From positions 124,001 to 188,000 of the forward strand of contig CAWIQF010000020.1 in assembly GCA_963838205.1 (NCBI GenBank): 64,000 nucleotides of DNA. The letters run 5' to 3'. Shown here in pieces: positions 24,516 to 32,737 of this stretch (within the stretch, counting starts at the first letter, position 1; each line of letters opens with the position of its first letter). The notes beneath the pieces are model-generated. The model did not search any database and was not told the origin of the DNA. It saw only the letters and a program-made list of their open reading frames with translations. Origin of the DNA: CAIVVT01 sp963838205 (GTDB lineage Bacteria > Acidobacteriota > Terriglobia > Bryobacterales > Bryobacteraceae). Made by a program: the position numbers and the translations under genes.

Positions 24516-25981
24516 GGGGCATGGCGCTGCGGAACCTGACGATTGGATTGTGCCTGGGCGGGTTGAGCCTGATGCCGCTGGCCGGGCAGGAGGTGCGCGG
24601 GCGGCTGAAGTTTGCCGATGAAATCCGGATGGTGAGCTGCGATCCGGCGGCGGGCGTGCCGTGTTTCCGGATCAAGCTGAACATCGTGGATGGGCAAGGC
24701 AAGCCGCTGGGGCTGCAACTGCCGGCGCCGGACAAGCTGGCCGCGAGCATGACGGTCAAGGCCGGCGAACAGGAATTTAGCCCGTTCTACGCCACGATTC
24801 CGAGCGACGCGACGGTGGCGATGCGGGGCCGGGTGGCGCTGATTCTGATCGACATCAGCGGGAGCATGAACCGGGTACTGGCGTCGGGGCCGACGCGATT
24901 CGACGCGGCCAAGAGCGCGCTGGAGCATTACCTGTCGGGATTCCAGGACGGACTGGACGAGGTGGCGATCGTGGCGTTTGAAAGCCACGGCGTGGTGGAG
25001 GGAATCAAGGCGGCGAAGTTCGCGGCGACGAAGGACGAAGCGCTGCAGCAGGTAAGCAACCTGCCGGCTCCGAAGCCGAAAAACAACACGGGGTTGTATT
25101 CGGCGGTGGACATGGGGCTGGACGTTCTGAAACAAAAACTGGACAGCGCGGGCGGCGGAGCGGGCGCGCCGGAAGGGCTGCTGGTGGTGATGACGGACGG
25201 CGCCAACGAGGTGTTCAAGGGCGACGACCCGGGTTTGCTGGCGGGCGACGAAGGGCTGAACATCGTGGCGAACCGGGTGACGGGGTCGGGGATCAACGTG
25301 GTGGGCGTGGGGTTCGGCGACGTGAGCCAGATCGACGAGAAGGCGCTGAGCCGGCTGAGCACGAAGTATTACATGGCGTCGGACCTGGAGGGGTTGAAGA
25401 AGATTTTCACGATGACGCGGACGGTGCTCAGGAACAGGGTGCAGGCGACGTTTGCATCGCCATGGGCGGACCGGGCGTCGCTGGCGGGGCGCAGCATGCA
25501 CGTGATTGTGAAGCTGAAGCTGCCGACGGGGGAGACGCTGACGAGCGCAGAGAAGATCTGGGAGACGCCGCAGGTGGGCGTGCCGCTGATGGAAGGCAAG
25601 TGCGAAGCGCCGGAGTTATTGGCGGCGATCCACCTGGACCCTCCGAGCGGGAGCGGGTGGATGGCGCTGCTGCGGCCGGTGCTGGTGTTCGCCGGGCTGG
25701 GAGTGCTGCTCCTTATCTTGTGGTTCTGGGTGCCATGGCTGGTGTGGCCGGAACGGTACATGGGAGTGGCTCCGAGCAGCGCACGCTGGGCCGAGCAGGC
25801 GCAGCCGGGCGCGGGAGCAGGGAAGCCGGCCGGACCGGCGCCGGCGGGATTTGGAAGAACGGGGCCGGGAGGAGTGAGACCTCCGGCGAGAGCACCGATG
25901 GATAAGACCGTGCTTTACCCGAGACCGGACATGACGCGAACGCGGCTGGAAGTGCGGCCGGACAAAGACGCAAAAAGTTAG
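24512..25981 (+). CDS. VWA-domain protein with signal peptide and C-terminal TM
   Basis: The 489-residue product has a signal peptide (ALRNLTIGLCLGGLSLMPLAGQE), a beta-rich lead, then a von Willebrand A domain with a full MIDAS DxSxS (residues 114-118, DISGS), NNTGLYSAVDMGL (MIDAS Thr) and LLVVMTDGANE. Near residues 385-407 is a membrane helix (PVLVFAGLGVLLLILWFWVPWLV), followed by a Pro/Gly-rich cytosolic tail of about 80 residues ending in Arg/Lys/Asp. The VWA domain therefore lies outside the inner membrane and the tail inside. GTG at 24512 overlaps the FHA gene's stop; ATG at 24521 is an alternative. Metal-dependent binding of a partner protein is the family's usual role. Confidence 0.83.
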   Translation: MRGMALRNLTIGLCLGGLSLMPLAGQEVRGRLKFADEIRMVSCDPAAGVPCFRIKLNIVDGQGKPLGLQLPAPDKLAASMTVKAGEQEFSPFYATIPSDATVAMRGRVALILIDISGSMNRVLASGPTRFDAAKSALEHYLSGFQDGLDEVAIVAFESHGVVEGIKAAKFAATKDEALQQVSNLPAPKPKNNTGLYSAVDMGLDVLKQKLDSAGGGAGAPEGLLVVMTDGANEVFKGDDPGLLAGDEGLNIVANRVTGSGINVVGVGFGDVSQIDEKALSRLSTKYYMASDLEGLKKIFTMTRTVLRNRVQATFASPWADRASLAGRSMHVIVKLKLPTGETLTSAEKIWETPQVGVPLMEGKCEAPELLAAIHLDPPSGSGWMALLRPVLVFAGLGVLLLILWFWVPWLVWPERYMGVAPSSARWAEQAQPGAGAGKPAGPAPAGFGRTGPGGVRPPARAPMDKTVLYPRPDMTRTRLEVRPDKDAKS

Positions 25982-26046
25982 CAGATTCAGACGAAACAAG
26001 TGCAGACTATTGGAGTGCCGGGAACGCCGGCGGGAGAGGAAAGAAG

Positions 26047-26553
26047 ATGCCCCTAGTAAAAGTGATTCGCAAAGGAATCACGCCAACTATCCGCAAAGTA
26101 CCCACTTCGACTTGCGCAGCGATGCTGCCGATGACGCTGGAGCGCGTAGGCAAGGAAGCGGCCAGCGAAAACGAAGAACTAACCAAGGTGGAGGATCTGA
26201 ACGACGCGTTCAAGAAGTTCGAGCCGAAGCTGAACTTCAAGGGCAACGCCGGTCCGGAGGAGACGGAGTTCAAAGCCGAGTTCCGGTTCAAGAGCATCAA
26301 GGATTTCGATCCGGAGAACCTGCAGAAGCGGCAAGAAATCAAGACCGAGGATGGCGAGACGAAGTATTTGCGCAACGATATCGCGGATCTGAAGTCGAAC
26401 ATCGACCTGCTGTACCGGCTGAAGGACCGGTGGAAGCTGCCGACGGTGCGGCGCGCGTGGTCGAACGAGGCTCAGCGCAAGGAGATTATCACTGCGCTGG
26501 GGCAGTTGCGGACGGAGCTGGAGAAAGTTGCCGGAAAGGGAGGTAAAGCGTAA
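26047..26553 (+). CDS. tssB: T6SS sheath small subunit TssB/VipA
   Basis: The 168-residue product is a TssB/VipA homolog, the small subunit of the contractile sheath. The characteristic C-terminal stretch is present: FKSIKDFDPENLQKRQEI (F-x-s-x-xDF-x-Pe-l), LRNDIADLKSNIDLLYRLKDRWKLPTVRRAW. The N-terminal ~50 residues (LVKVIRKGITPTIRKVPTSTC) are diverged from proteobacterial TssB. GGAGAGGAAAGAAG precedes the ATG. The stop overlaps the tssC start (TAATG), as expected for two subunits made in equal amounts. Confidence 0.9.
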   Translation: MPLVKVIRKGITPTIRKVPTSTCAAMLPMTLERVGKEAASENEELTKVEDLNDAFKKFEPKLNFKGNAGPEETEFKAEFRFKSIKDFDPENLQKRQEIKTEDGETKYLRNDIADLKSNIDLLYRLKDRWKLPTVRRAWSNEAQRKEIITALGQLRTELEKVAGKGGKA

Positions 26554-27896
26554 TGGCCGAACCAATCTCCGCGACAAAGACCAAGACGACCTCCGAGATA
26601 CTGGGAGCGGGCGCAGCGCGGGAGCTGCTGCAGGACATATTCGCGGACCTGCATCCGGGGCTAATCGACGAGACGCGGGACATCTCGAGCATTTTCACGG
26701 CGCAGGCGGCGAGCGAGTTCCTCTCTCAGTTGTTGAATTTCGAGCAACTGCTGAGCGAAGTGGACAGCTACGATGCGACGGTGAAGAAGCTGCAGGCGCA
26801 GATCGACGCAGCGGAAGCAGTGCGGGACCAACTGTTGGCGCAGGTGTTCACGACGATCCGGCCGATCGAGCGCAGCTACCGGCAGATCCAGATGTTTTTC
26901 GAAAACAGCAAAGTGCCGGACGGGAAGGTGCGCAAGCCGGTGGAGCTGTTCATCCTGAACGCCGAAGCCAAGGCGATGAAGGACGTATTCAGCATGAGCG
27001 TGGCGGCGGTGGACAATTTCGTGCGCAAGCGCAACGACAATTTCAACTTCCGCGACGACATCTGCAACCTGGTGGTGCCGGGCTACTATCCGCAGCCGGT
27101 GCGGGAGAAGTTCGAGGACATCGCGAACATGTGGGGGATGCTGCTGATCGGCGACCTGGACGACGAGAAGTCGTTCAAGAACGTCGAGCGGAACTTCCTG
27201 CCGGGTGGCAAGTACGAGTTCATGAAGCGGCCGGAAGACCGGGCGGCGGCGGACGTGGTGACGATGGGCTATCTGCAACTGCGGCCGGCGCACTGGTTTG
27301 AAAAGAGCGTAGAGGGCGGTGACGATCTGTACGTGCCGCCGTCACTGGTGTTCGCGGGAGCAGTGGCGCGGGCGGATGACCAGACGGGCATTGCGCAGGG
27401 GCCGGTGGGCTCGCGGTTCGGGCAGATCGCCGGAGCAGCGAGCAGCCGGATCGAGCCGCTGATCGGGGAGATGGAGCATCTGAGCATGGAGCGGCAGTTG
27501 ATCCCGATCATCCGGGATGCGGACAACCACCTGTGCTTTTTCGGATGCCGAACGCAGGCCGACGATCCGAATGGGGTGCTGAAATTCTTCACGTCGTACC
27601 GGATCCTGCGGTACTTGGAGCGGTGCTGCCGGCACTACCTGCTGCAGGTGGCGGGGCAGGTGCTGACGCGCGATTTCATGGACGAGCAGATCGAGAAGCC
27701 ATTGAAGCGCCTGCTGGACGAACAGGTGGAGCAGGGGACGCTGTCGGGCTACGACATGTTCATAGACAAGGACTCGCAAAAGAGGATGCAGGGCATCTGC
27801 GACATCACACTGAATGTGATGCCGACGGGGCCGGCGGAGACGTTCGTATTGAAGATCGACGTACCCGAATTCTCGAAGGGTGAGACAAAAAACTGA
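26553..27896 (+). CDS. tssC: T6SS sheath large subunit TssC/VipB
   Basis: The 447-residue product is close to the usual ~490 residues of TssC/VipB. It has a long N-terminal helical part (QLLNFEQLLSEVDSYDATVKKLQAQIDAAEAVRDQLLAQV), the NLVVPGYYPQPVREKFEDIANMWGML region, and a C-terminal ending in LNVMPTGPAETFVLKIDV, typical of the sheath fold. TssC and TssB assemble the contractile sheath around the Hcp tube and are disassembled by ClpV. Divergence from proteobacterial members is considerable, but gene order (B then C, with overlap) leaves little doubt. Confidence 0.82.
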   Translation: MAEPISATKTKTTSEILGAGAARELLQDIFADLHPGLIDETRDISSIFTAQAASEFLSQLLNFEQLLSEVDSYDATVKKLQAQIDAAEAVRDQLLAQVFTTIRPIERSYRQIQMFFENSKVPDGKVRKPVELFILNAEAKAMKDVFSMSVAAVDNFVRKRNDNFNFRDDICNLVVPGYYPQPVREKFEDIANMWGMLLIGDLDDEKSFKNVERNFLPGGKYEFMKRPEDRAAADVVTMGYLQLRPAHWFEKSVEGGDDLYVPPSLVFAGAVARADDQTGIAQGPVGSRFGQIAGAASSRIEPLIGEMEHLSMERQLIPIIRDADNHLCFFGCRTQADDPNGVLKFFTSYRILRYLERCCRHYLLQVAGQVLTRDFMDEQIEKPLKRLLDEQVEQGTLSGYDMFIDKDSQKRMQGICDITLNVMPTGPAETFVLKIDVPEFSKGETKN

Positions 27897-27922
27897 GGGC
27901 GCCGCAGGAGGAGGATAACGGC

Positions 27923-28231
27923 ATGAACCGAGGGATCCGAATCGATGCCGGGTCGGCGGCGAAGTCGGCCGAAGAAAGGCGCGAGGCCGACGCCGCCGCG
28001 CGCGGGGAGTTCCAGAGGACAGCCGGCATCCGCATGACGCGGGCAGTGGGGCAGAAGTTCGAACTGCCGGGCGGGCCGGCGACGCAGGCGGGAGAAGCGC
28101 TTCCGATCCCGGCGCCGGCGGCCCAGGAGCAGGCATTGAAGGAAGCGCCGGAAGCAAGTTCCCCGTCGCTCACGTCGCGAATCAGCGGCGTATTCCGCAG
28201 CCTGTTCGGGCGGGGAGCCAGGAAGAGCTAG
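27923..28231 (+). CDS. Small unknown protein of the T6SS operon
   Basis: A 102-residue product with a good site (GGAGGAGGATAAC) before the ATG, placed between tssC and the tube genes. It is hydrophilic: an N-terminal charged helix (AEERREADAAARGEFQRTAGIRM), an Ala/Pro-rich linker (GPATQAGEALPIPAPAAQEQ) and a basic amphipathic C-terminus (LTSRISGVFRSLFGRGARKS). It has no membrane segment and no recognisable family. Position suggests a sheath- or tube-associated chaperone, adaptor or baseplate factor, but nothing in the sequence proves this. Confidence 0.6.
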   Translation: MNRGIRIDAGSAAKSAEERREADAAARGEFQRTAGIRMTRAVGQKFELPGGPATQAGEALPIPAPAAQEQALKEAPEASSPSLTSRISGVFRSLFGRGARKS

Positions 28232-28386
28232 GGCCTGGTGGCAGAAGTTCCGGTAGCGGCTCTCTAACGGTTGCGGCTCTGAAATCGTTACGGAGCTGCG
28301 TGCGCAAACGAGCGGTTTAATACGCCAACCTCTGCAACTCAGTACGAGGGCGTACAGGAGTCCGTATAGAAGAAAGGGAGGATTAG

Positions 28387-28866
28387 ATGGCAGCACCTTA
28401 CCGATGTACGGTGACGATTGACGGGACGAAGTTTGACGCCGTCTCGACGAGCGTTACGTTCGGAACCGAAAAAGACAAGGCCGGCATGCCGCAGATGGGC
28501 AGCCTGACCACCGAGATCCGCGTGTGGGCCGATTTCCACGATGACACGAATATTCCGTTCAGCGCGGTCTCGAAGTTTTTCACGCTGGCGAACGTGGTCA
28601 CACGCGACAAGATCAAGGACATCAAGATCGAGTTCTGGAGGGACGACAGCCACCAGGACGCGCTGTGCAGCTACGGCTTCAAGGGCTGGGTCAGCCGGTT
28701 TGAGACGTCCAACGGCAATGAGTTCACGAGGGGAATGAACCTGGGAGGCGAGGAAGACGACAAGGACTTCCAGGGATTAGTGCCGGATCTGAATCACCTG
28801 CTAGTGCTCGATCTCGAGCCCGTGCTAAACCAGGAAAACTTTGCCGAAGTGAAGATGAGCAACTAG
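28387..28866 (+). CDS. Hcp/TssD-like tube protein, copy 1
   Basis: The 159-residue product is a member of the Hcp-like tube superfamily, as in TssD of divergent T6SS. The pattern is TVTIDGTKFDAVSTSVTFGTEKDKAGMPQMGSLTTEIRVWADF, an FFTLANVV helix, KIEFWRDDSHQDALCSYGFKGWV, and a closing NHLLVLDLEPVL. It would form the inner hexameric tube pushed out by sheath contraction. GGGAGGATTAG precedes the ATG. A paralog follows 19 nt later, with which it shares most motifs; copy 1 has an acidic insert (GEEDDKDFQ). Confidence 0.8.
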   Translation: MAAPYRCTVTIDGTKFDAVSTSVTFGTEKDKAGMPQMGSLTTEIRVWADFHDDTNIPFSAVSKFFTLANVVTRDKIKDIKIEFWRDDSHQDALCSYGFKGWVSRFETSNGNEFTRGMNLGGEEDDKDFQGLVPDLNHLLVLDLEPVLNQENFAEVKMSN

Positions 28867-28885
28867 AACACAGGAGGAAACCGAT

Positions 28886-29338
28886 ATGCCAGCACAACCG
28901 TATCGCAGCACGTGCACAATCGACGGGACGAAGTTCGACGCCGTTGAATCGAGTGTCATATTCGAAACCGCCAAGGATCGCGCGGGGATGCCGCAGATGG
29001 GCAGTCTGCGGACAACCATCTACGTGGTGGTGGATTTTCACGACGACAAGAACATGCCGTTCTCCACGCTCAGCAAGCTGTTCGGGCTGGCGAACGTGGT
29101 GACGCGGGACAAGCTAAAGGACATGAAGATCGAGTTCTGGAAGGACGACTCGCACCAGGACGCGCTGGCGTGCTACAAGTTCAAGGGCTGGATCAGCAGT
29201 TTCAAGACTTGCAACCCGGCGGGGGGCGACACGAGCGCGACAACGACCAAGGCGCCGCCGCTGAACCACATGCTGATCCTGTATCTCGAGCCGGTGATGA
29301 ACCAGCAGAACTTCCAGGAGATCGCGCTGAGCAACTAG
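28886..29338 (+). CDS. Hcp/TssD-like tube protein, copy 2
   Basis: The 150-residue product is a close paralog of the protein upstream: IDGTKFDAVESSVIFETAKDRAGMPQMGSL, VVVDFHDDKNMPFSTLSKLFGLANVV, KIEFWKDDSHQDALACYKFKGWISSF, and MLILYLEPVMNQQNFQE. GGAGG lies 9 nt before the ATG. A glycine/threonine-rich loop (NPAGGDTSATTTKA) replaces the acidic loop of copy 1. Two neighbouring tube genes may provide heteromeric tubes or tubes for different cargo. Confidence 0.8.
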   Translation: MPAQPYRSTCTIDGTKFDAVESSVIFETAKDRAGMPQMGSLRTTIYVVVDFHDDKNMPFSTLSKLFGLANVVTRDKLKDMKIEFWKDDSHQDALACYKFKGWISSFKTCNPAGGDTSATTTKAPPLNHMLILYLEPVMNQQNFQEIALSN

Positions 29339-29379
29339 TGTCCGCAGTTGGGAGTTGGTAAGTAATTCGAGCAGCGGAG

Positions 29380-29575
29380 GAGACCGCTCCCTACGGTCAC
29401 GGCTCGGTTACAACGCGAAGACCGCTCCCTGACGGTCGCGGCTCGGTAACGAAGGTGGTTTTCGAGAGTAGCGAGGAGACCGCTCCCTCACGGTCGCGGC
29501 TCAGAAATGGTCGCGGCTCAGAAACGGTCGCGGCCCGGTAACGGTCGCGGCTTGGTTGCGAGATGCGGTTTTCGC
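29380..29575. repeat. Hairpin repeat array 2
   Basis: Four or more copies related to GACCGCTCCCTGACGGTCGCGGCTC occupy 29380-29575 between the tube genes and tssE (29381, 29420, 29482, then partial copies ending GGTCGCGGCTTGG). A single degraded copy sits at about 28250-28290 before the first tube gene. Nothing else is seen in 29339-29635. Confidence 0.8.
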
Positions 29576-29635
29576 GTTGCGAGCGATGGATGACGTATTG
29601 AACGAGTGACCAGCTCATGGCACTAGCGAGGGACG

Positions 29636-29989
29636 ATGGCTTCGTTTACTGCATTTCCTCTGCGATTCCGGGACGCGTTTCTGCGCCGGACGGAGGAAGT
29701 CGAAGCGATCGTGCAATTGTTTCGGGTGATGGCGGTGACGCCGCACGGTTCGTGGGCCGGATGCGCGCATTTCGGGTGGCGCGATTTTTTTGAGCGGGCC
29801 AGGGTGCGGCCGGAGCTGATCTCGAAGGCCGTGGAAGAGGCCAATAGCGCTTTGCGGGACTTAGGGATCACGCACTACCGCGTCGCCGCCATCACGAAAG
29901 CAGGCGACAGCCAGCGCGATATCGATTCGTACGAGGTGAGCATCATCTCGACGGAAGCGGGCGCGGAGGCGATCCGTTTGCAATTGTAA
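29636..29989 (+). CDS. tssE: T6SS baseplate protein TssE (gp25-like)
   Basis: The 117-residue product resembles GPW/gp25 proteins: the stretch FRVMAVTPHGSWAGCAHFGWRDFF matches the core RL-x-T-x-xGxxxxxPxFG pattern loosely, followed by a helix-strand end ALRDLGITHYRVAAITKAGD and DSYEVSIIS. TssE is a baseplate wedge protein that nucleates sheath assembly. The GAGGG before the ATG at 29636 supports the start. Recognition rests partly on its place before tssF. Confidence 0.7.
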   Translation: MASFTAFPLRFRDAFLRRTEEVEAIVQLFRVMAVTPHGSWAGCAHFGWRDFFERARVRPELISKAVEEANSALRDLGITHYRVAAITKAGDSQRDIDSYEVSIISTEAGAEAIRLQL

Positions 29990-30041
29990 GGCGGGTTCCG
30001 GCGGCCGGCCGGCGGATGGGAGTGCGGGCCGGCGCAAGCTT

Positions 30042-31754
30042 ATGCCCTATAGCAGCGCGAGCGCGATAGAAATCGACAAGAAGCTCCGGGACGACTTCCG
30101 CCGCCGGCTGCGGGACTATGGGATCTCGGCGGAGACGACCGACCCGATTCTGGCGGTGCTATTCCGCACGCTGGCGCAGCAACTGGAAAACCTGTACTCC
30201 GAAACGGGGCGCATCCGGCTGGCGCTACTGGACGAGCTGATCGCCGGACTGGGCGTGGAACAGAGAATGGCCCGGCCGGCGCAAACGGTGGCGCGATTTC
30301 TGTTGCCCGGCGCCGGGTCGCAGGTGGTGGAAGCGGGCACAGAGCTGATGGGCGAGGCGCAGACCGGCGAGCGCCTCACGTTCACCACCGACGCGACGAT
30401 CGCGGTCTCGCAGGCGGCGATCGCGATGGCATTCACCTACCAGGAGGGGGCGCTGCAATTGATGCCGGGCATGGAATTGCCCGAAAGGATCCAGAACGCG
30501 CGGCCGGCGCTGGATCCGGTGAAAGTGAACCTGGGGCCGCATCCGGCGGTGATTCTGGCGATCGAGAAGCTGCCGGCGAGCCATCTGAGCCTGCACTCAT
30601 TTTTCTTCGAACTGGGGCCGGACGCGGCGCGAATTCAGGAAGCGCTGGAGTCGGAGACATGGTGCCTGTTCGGGGCGAGCGGGGAGCTGCACTCGCGCGG
30701 CATCCTGCGTCCGCGGACGCTGAATGCGGGCGTGCGCGGGCTGCAATGGCTGGCGAAGAGCGAGACGGCGGAGGCGCCGGCGGGCGATGGAAGATCGATG
30801 ACGGCGGCGGATGTGCCGGTGCTGCCGCCGGGCTTCTACGGCGAGCGGGTATTCGTAATGCCGCCGGTCGAGGCGGAGCGGCGGACGATGTGCGCTGCGC
30901 CGCGCGGCATGGAGGCGGCGCTGGGGCGCGTGTTCGGGCGCGAATACGCGAGCATTGCCGCGGAGAAGCGGGCGTGGGTGCGGATTTCGTTTCCGCGCGA
31001 GGTGCCGTCGCTGCACACCGGGATCGGCTCGATTGCGATGCACGCGATTACGGCGTCGAACGTGGAATGCCATAACCAGACGGTGCACTTCGACGAAAAG
31101 GGCACGTCGATTCCGATCAGCGTGGAAGCGGGGACGGAGCGCTACCTGGTGGCGCCGCTGTCGGTATTCGGCGAGGCCGGATCGACGTATCTGCCGGGGA
31201 TGCAGGCCAGCTCCGAGCCGGGCGCGGGCCGGTACACGATCCGCAGCGGGCGCATCGAGTTGCAACCGGCGCGGCGGGTGGACGCAACGCGGGAGGATTA
31301 CGCCAACGTGCGCGTGTGGGTGACCGCGGGCGCGCTGGGCAACAATGTGGGGCCCGGGCGGGTGGAAACATTTCTGAAGAAAGGCGTGCTGCCGGGCATC
31401 CGGCTGACGAATCCAACGTCGGCCGCGGGCGGGACCAACGGGGAGGAGTTCGAACACGCGCAAGCGCGTTTTGCGGCGGCCCTGCTGGCGCGCGACCGGA
31501 TCATCACACAAGAAGACCTGACCGCCCTCACGCGCGCGTTCGATAAACGGATCGTAGGCGCCTATGCGCGCACGAGCGTCGAGCGAACCGGGAGCGGAAT
31601 GCGGCGGCTGCTGAAGGTGACGGTACAGATGACGCGGGATTCGATGGTGGATCCGGAGGCCGAGGCGCCGATCCTTACGAGCGACCTGACGCGGCATCTC
31701 AAGGATCGGATGATGCTGGACACGGAACTGGCAGTGAGCCTGGAGTGGAAGTGA
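30042..31754 (+). CDS. tssF: T6SS baseplate protein TssF
   Basis: The 570-residue product fits TssF in length and place (before TssG and TssK). N-terminal IEIDKKLRDDFRRRLRDYGISAETTDPILAVLFRTLAQQLENLYSETGRIRLALLDELIAGL and the wedge region APLSVFGEAGSTYLPGM, the C-terminal ERFA-like HAQARFAAALLARDRIITQEDLTALTRAFDKRI are the pattern of gp6/J-like baseplate proteins. It forms the baseplate wedge with TssG and TssE. The sequence is far from proteobacterial TssF; the stop overlaps TssG by one base. Confidence 0.78.
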   Translation: MPYSSASAIEIDKKLRDDFRRRLRDYGISAETTDPILAVLFRTLAQQLENLYSETGRIRLALLDELIAGLGVEQRMARPAQTVARFLLPGAGSQVVEAGTELMGEAQTGERLTFTTDATIAVSQAAIAMAFTYQEGALQLMPGMELPERIQNARPALDPVKVNLGPHPAVILAIEKLPASHLSLHSFFFELGPDAARIQEALESETWCLFGASGELHSRGILRPRTLNAGVRGLQWLAKSETAEAPAGDGRSMTAADVPVLPPGFYGERVFVMPPVEAERRTMCAAPRGMEAALGRVFGREYASIAAEKRAWVRISFPREVPSLHTGIGSIAMHAITASNVECHNQTVHFDEKGTSIPISVEAGTERYLVAPLSVFGEAGSTYLPGMQASSEPGAGRYTIRSGRIELQPARRVDATREDYANVRVWVTAGALGNNVGPGRVETFLKKGVLPGIRLTNPTSAAGGTNGEEFEHAQARFAAALLARDRIITQEDLTALTRAFDKRIVGAYARTSVERTGSGMRRLLKVTVQMTRDSMVDPEAEAPILTSDLTRHLKDRMMLDTELAVSLEWK

Positions 31755-32722
31755 TGGGCGAGTACGCGCGCATGCCGGAACTGGCGCACGGCTTCCAGGG
31801 CTTTCATCACACTCTGGATTCCGCGCTGGCAATTCTGTGCGATCTGGGCGTGCCGGCGGCGCGTGTGACGCTGCGCATGGCGGGGATGGGCTACCCGACA
31901 CGCTGGGTGGTGGAGCAGAATCCGGCGCCGGGAGCGGAGCTCGATCCGGGAACGAGCGTGGCATTGTCGATCGCGGGCACGGGCGTGTTCAATGCGCTGC
32001 CGATCGGCATGTGGGAACAGGGTGGAGAAACCGAGCCGGGCACACGCGAGATTGTCGAAGTGCTGGACGATCCGATGCAGAAAGCCGGGCTGTGGCTGAG
32101 GGAGGGGGCGCGGCTGTTCGACATACAACCGGGCAATCCCGCGGCCTGCTCGCGGTGGATCGGGCTGTTCGGGCTGAACGCCGAGGATTGGCCCGAGGCG
32201 CTGTGGTACAAGTTGGCGCTGATTCTGCCCAGCCTGCACGAGTTGGCGGGGAAGGAGCGGGGGATCCGATTCGCATTGAACTTCCTGCTGGACCTGCCGC
32301 TCCAAGAGATCCGGCGGTCGCAGACGTTCCAGTACTTCGAGGCGAACGCGTTGAGCCGGGCGGGCGTTTGTTTCAGCCGTCTGGGCGTGGATGCGATTCT
32401 GGGCGCGCGCGTGGAGGACCTGGCGCGGCTGACGCTGCTCACGGGACCGGTGGAACTGCGAACGTACTACGATTTCACAGGAGACGAGAAGCGGAAGCTG
32501 TTGGAGGCGGTGCTGGACCTGGTGTGCCCGTGCTATCAGCGACGAAAGCTGCAGTGGGTGGTGCTGGATCCGACCAAGCCGCCGCGCCTGGGCGACGAAT
32601 TGCAGAACGGGCGTCTGGGTATTAACAGCTACTTGGGAGGGGCCGGCGCGCAGGACGGCAATGGGAGCGGGCGCGCGGCAGAGCGGGCGGCGGGCGCGCA
32701 CGCGCAGAACCGAAGGGCATAG
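31754..32722 (+). CDS. tssG: TssG-like baseplate protein with N-terminal PASTA-like domain
   Basis: The 322-residue product is placed as TssG by position (TssE-F-G-K) and by features such as RWIGLFGLNAEDWPEALWYKLALILPSLHELAGKERGIRFALNFLL, resembling a wedge protein fold. Residues about 20-75 form a PASTA-like unit: ALAILCDLGVPAARVTLRM, WVVEQNPAPGAELDPGTSVALSI, with the typical V-x-x-QxPxPGxxLxxGxxVxLxV core. PASTA domains bind peptidoglycan or assemble multi-protein interfaces, and I do not know them in canonical TssG. The last ~35 residues are low-complexity Gly/Ala/Arg. Confidence 0.68.
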   Translation: MGEYARMPELAHGFQGFHHTLDSALAILCDLGVPAARVTLRMAGMGYPTRWVVEQNPAPGAELDPGTSVALSIAGTGVFNALPIGMWEQGGETEPGTREIVEVLDDPMQKAGLWLREGARLFDIQPGNPAACSRWIGLFGLNAEDWPEALWYKLALILPSLHELAGKERGIRFALNFLLDLPLQEIRRSQTFQYFEANALSRAGVCFSRLGVDAILGARVEDLARLTLLTGPVELRTYYDFTGDEKRKLLEAVLDLVCPCYQRRKLQWVVLDPTKPPRLGDELQNGRLGINSYLGGAGAQDGNGSGRAAERAAGAHAQNRRA

Positions 32723-32737
32723 AGCATAGGAAACCAA

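Noticed and set aside
24350..25501. Long antisense open frame over the VWA gene
   Set aside because: Composition (Arg, His, Gln-rich) is typical of a shadow and the plus-strand VWA gene is well supported.
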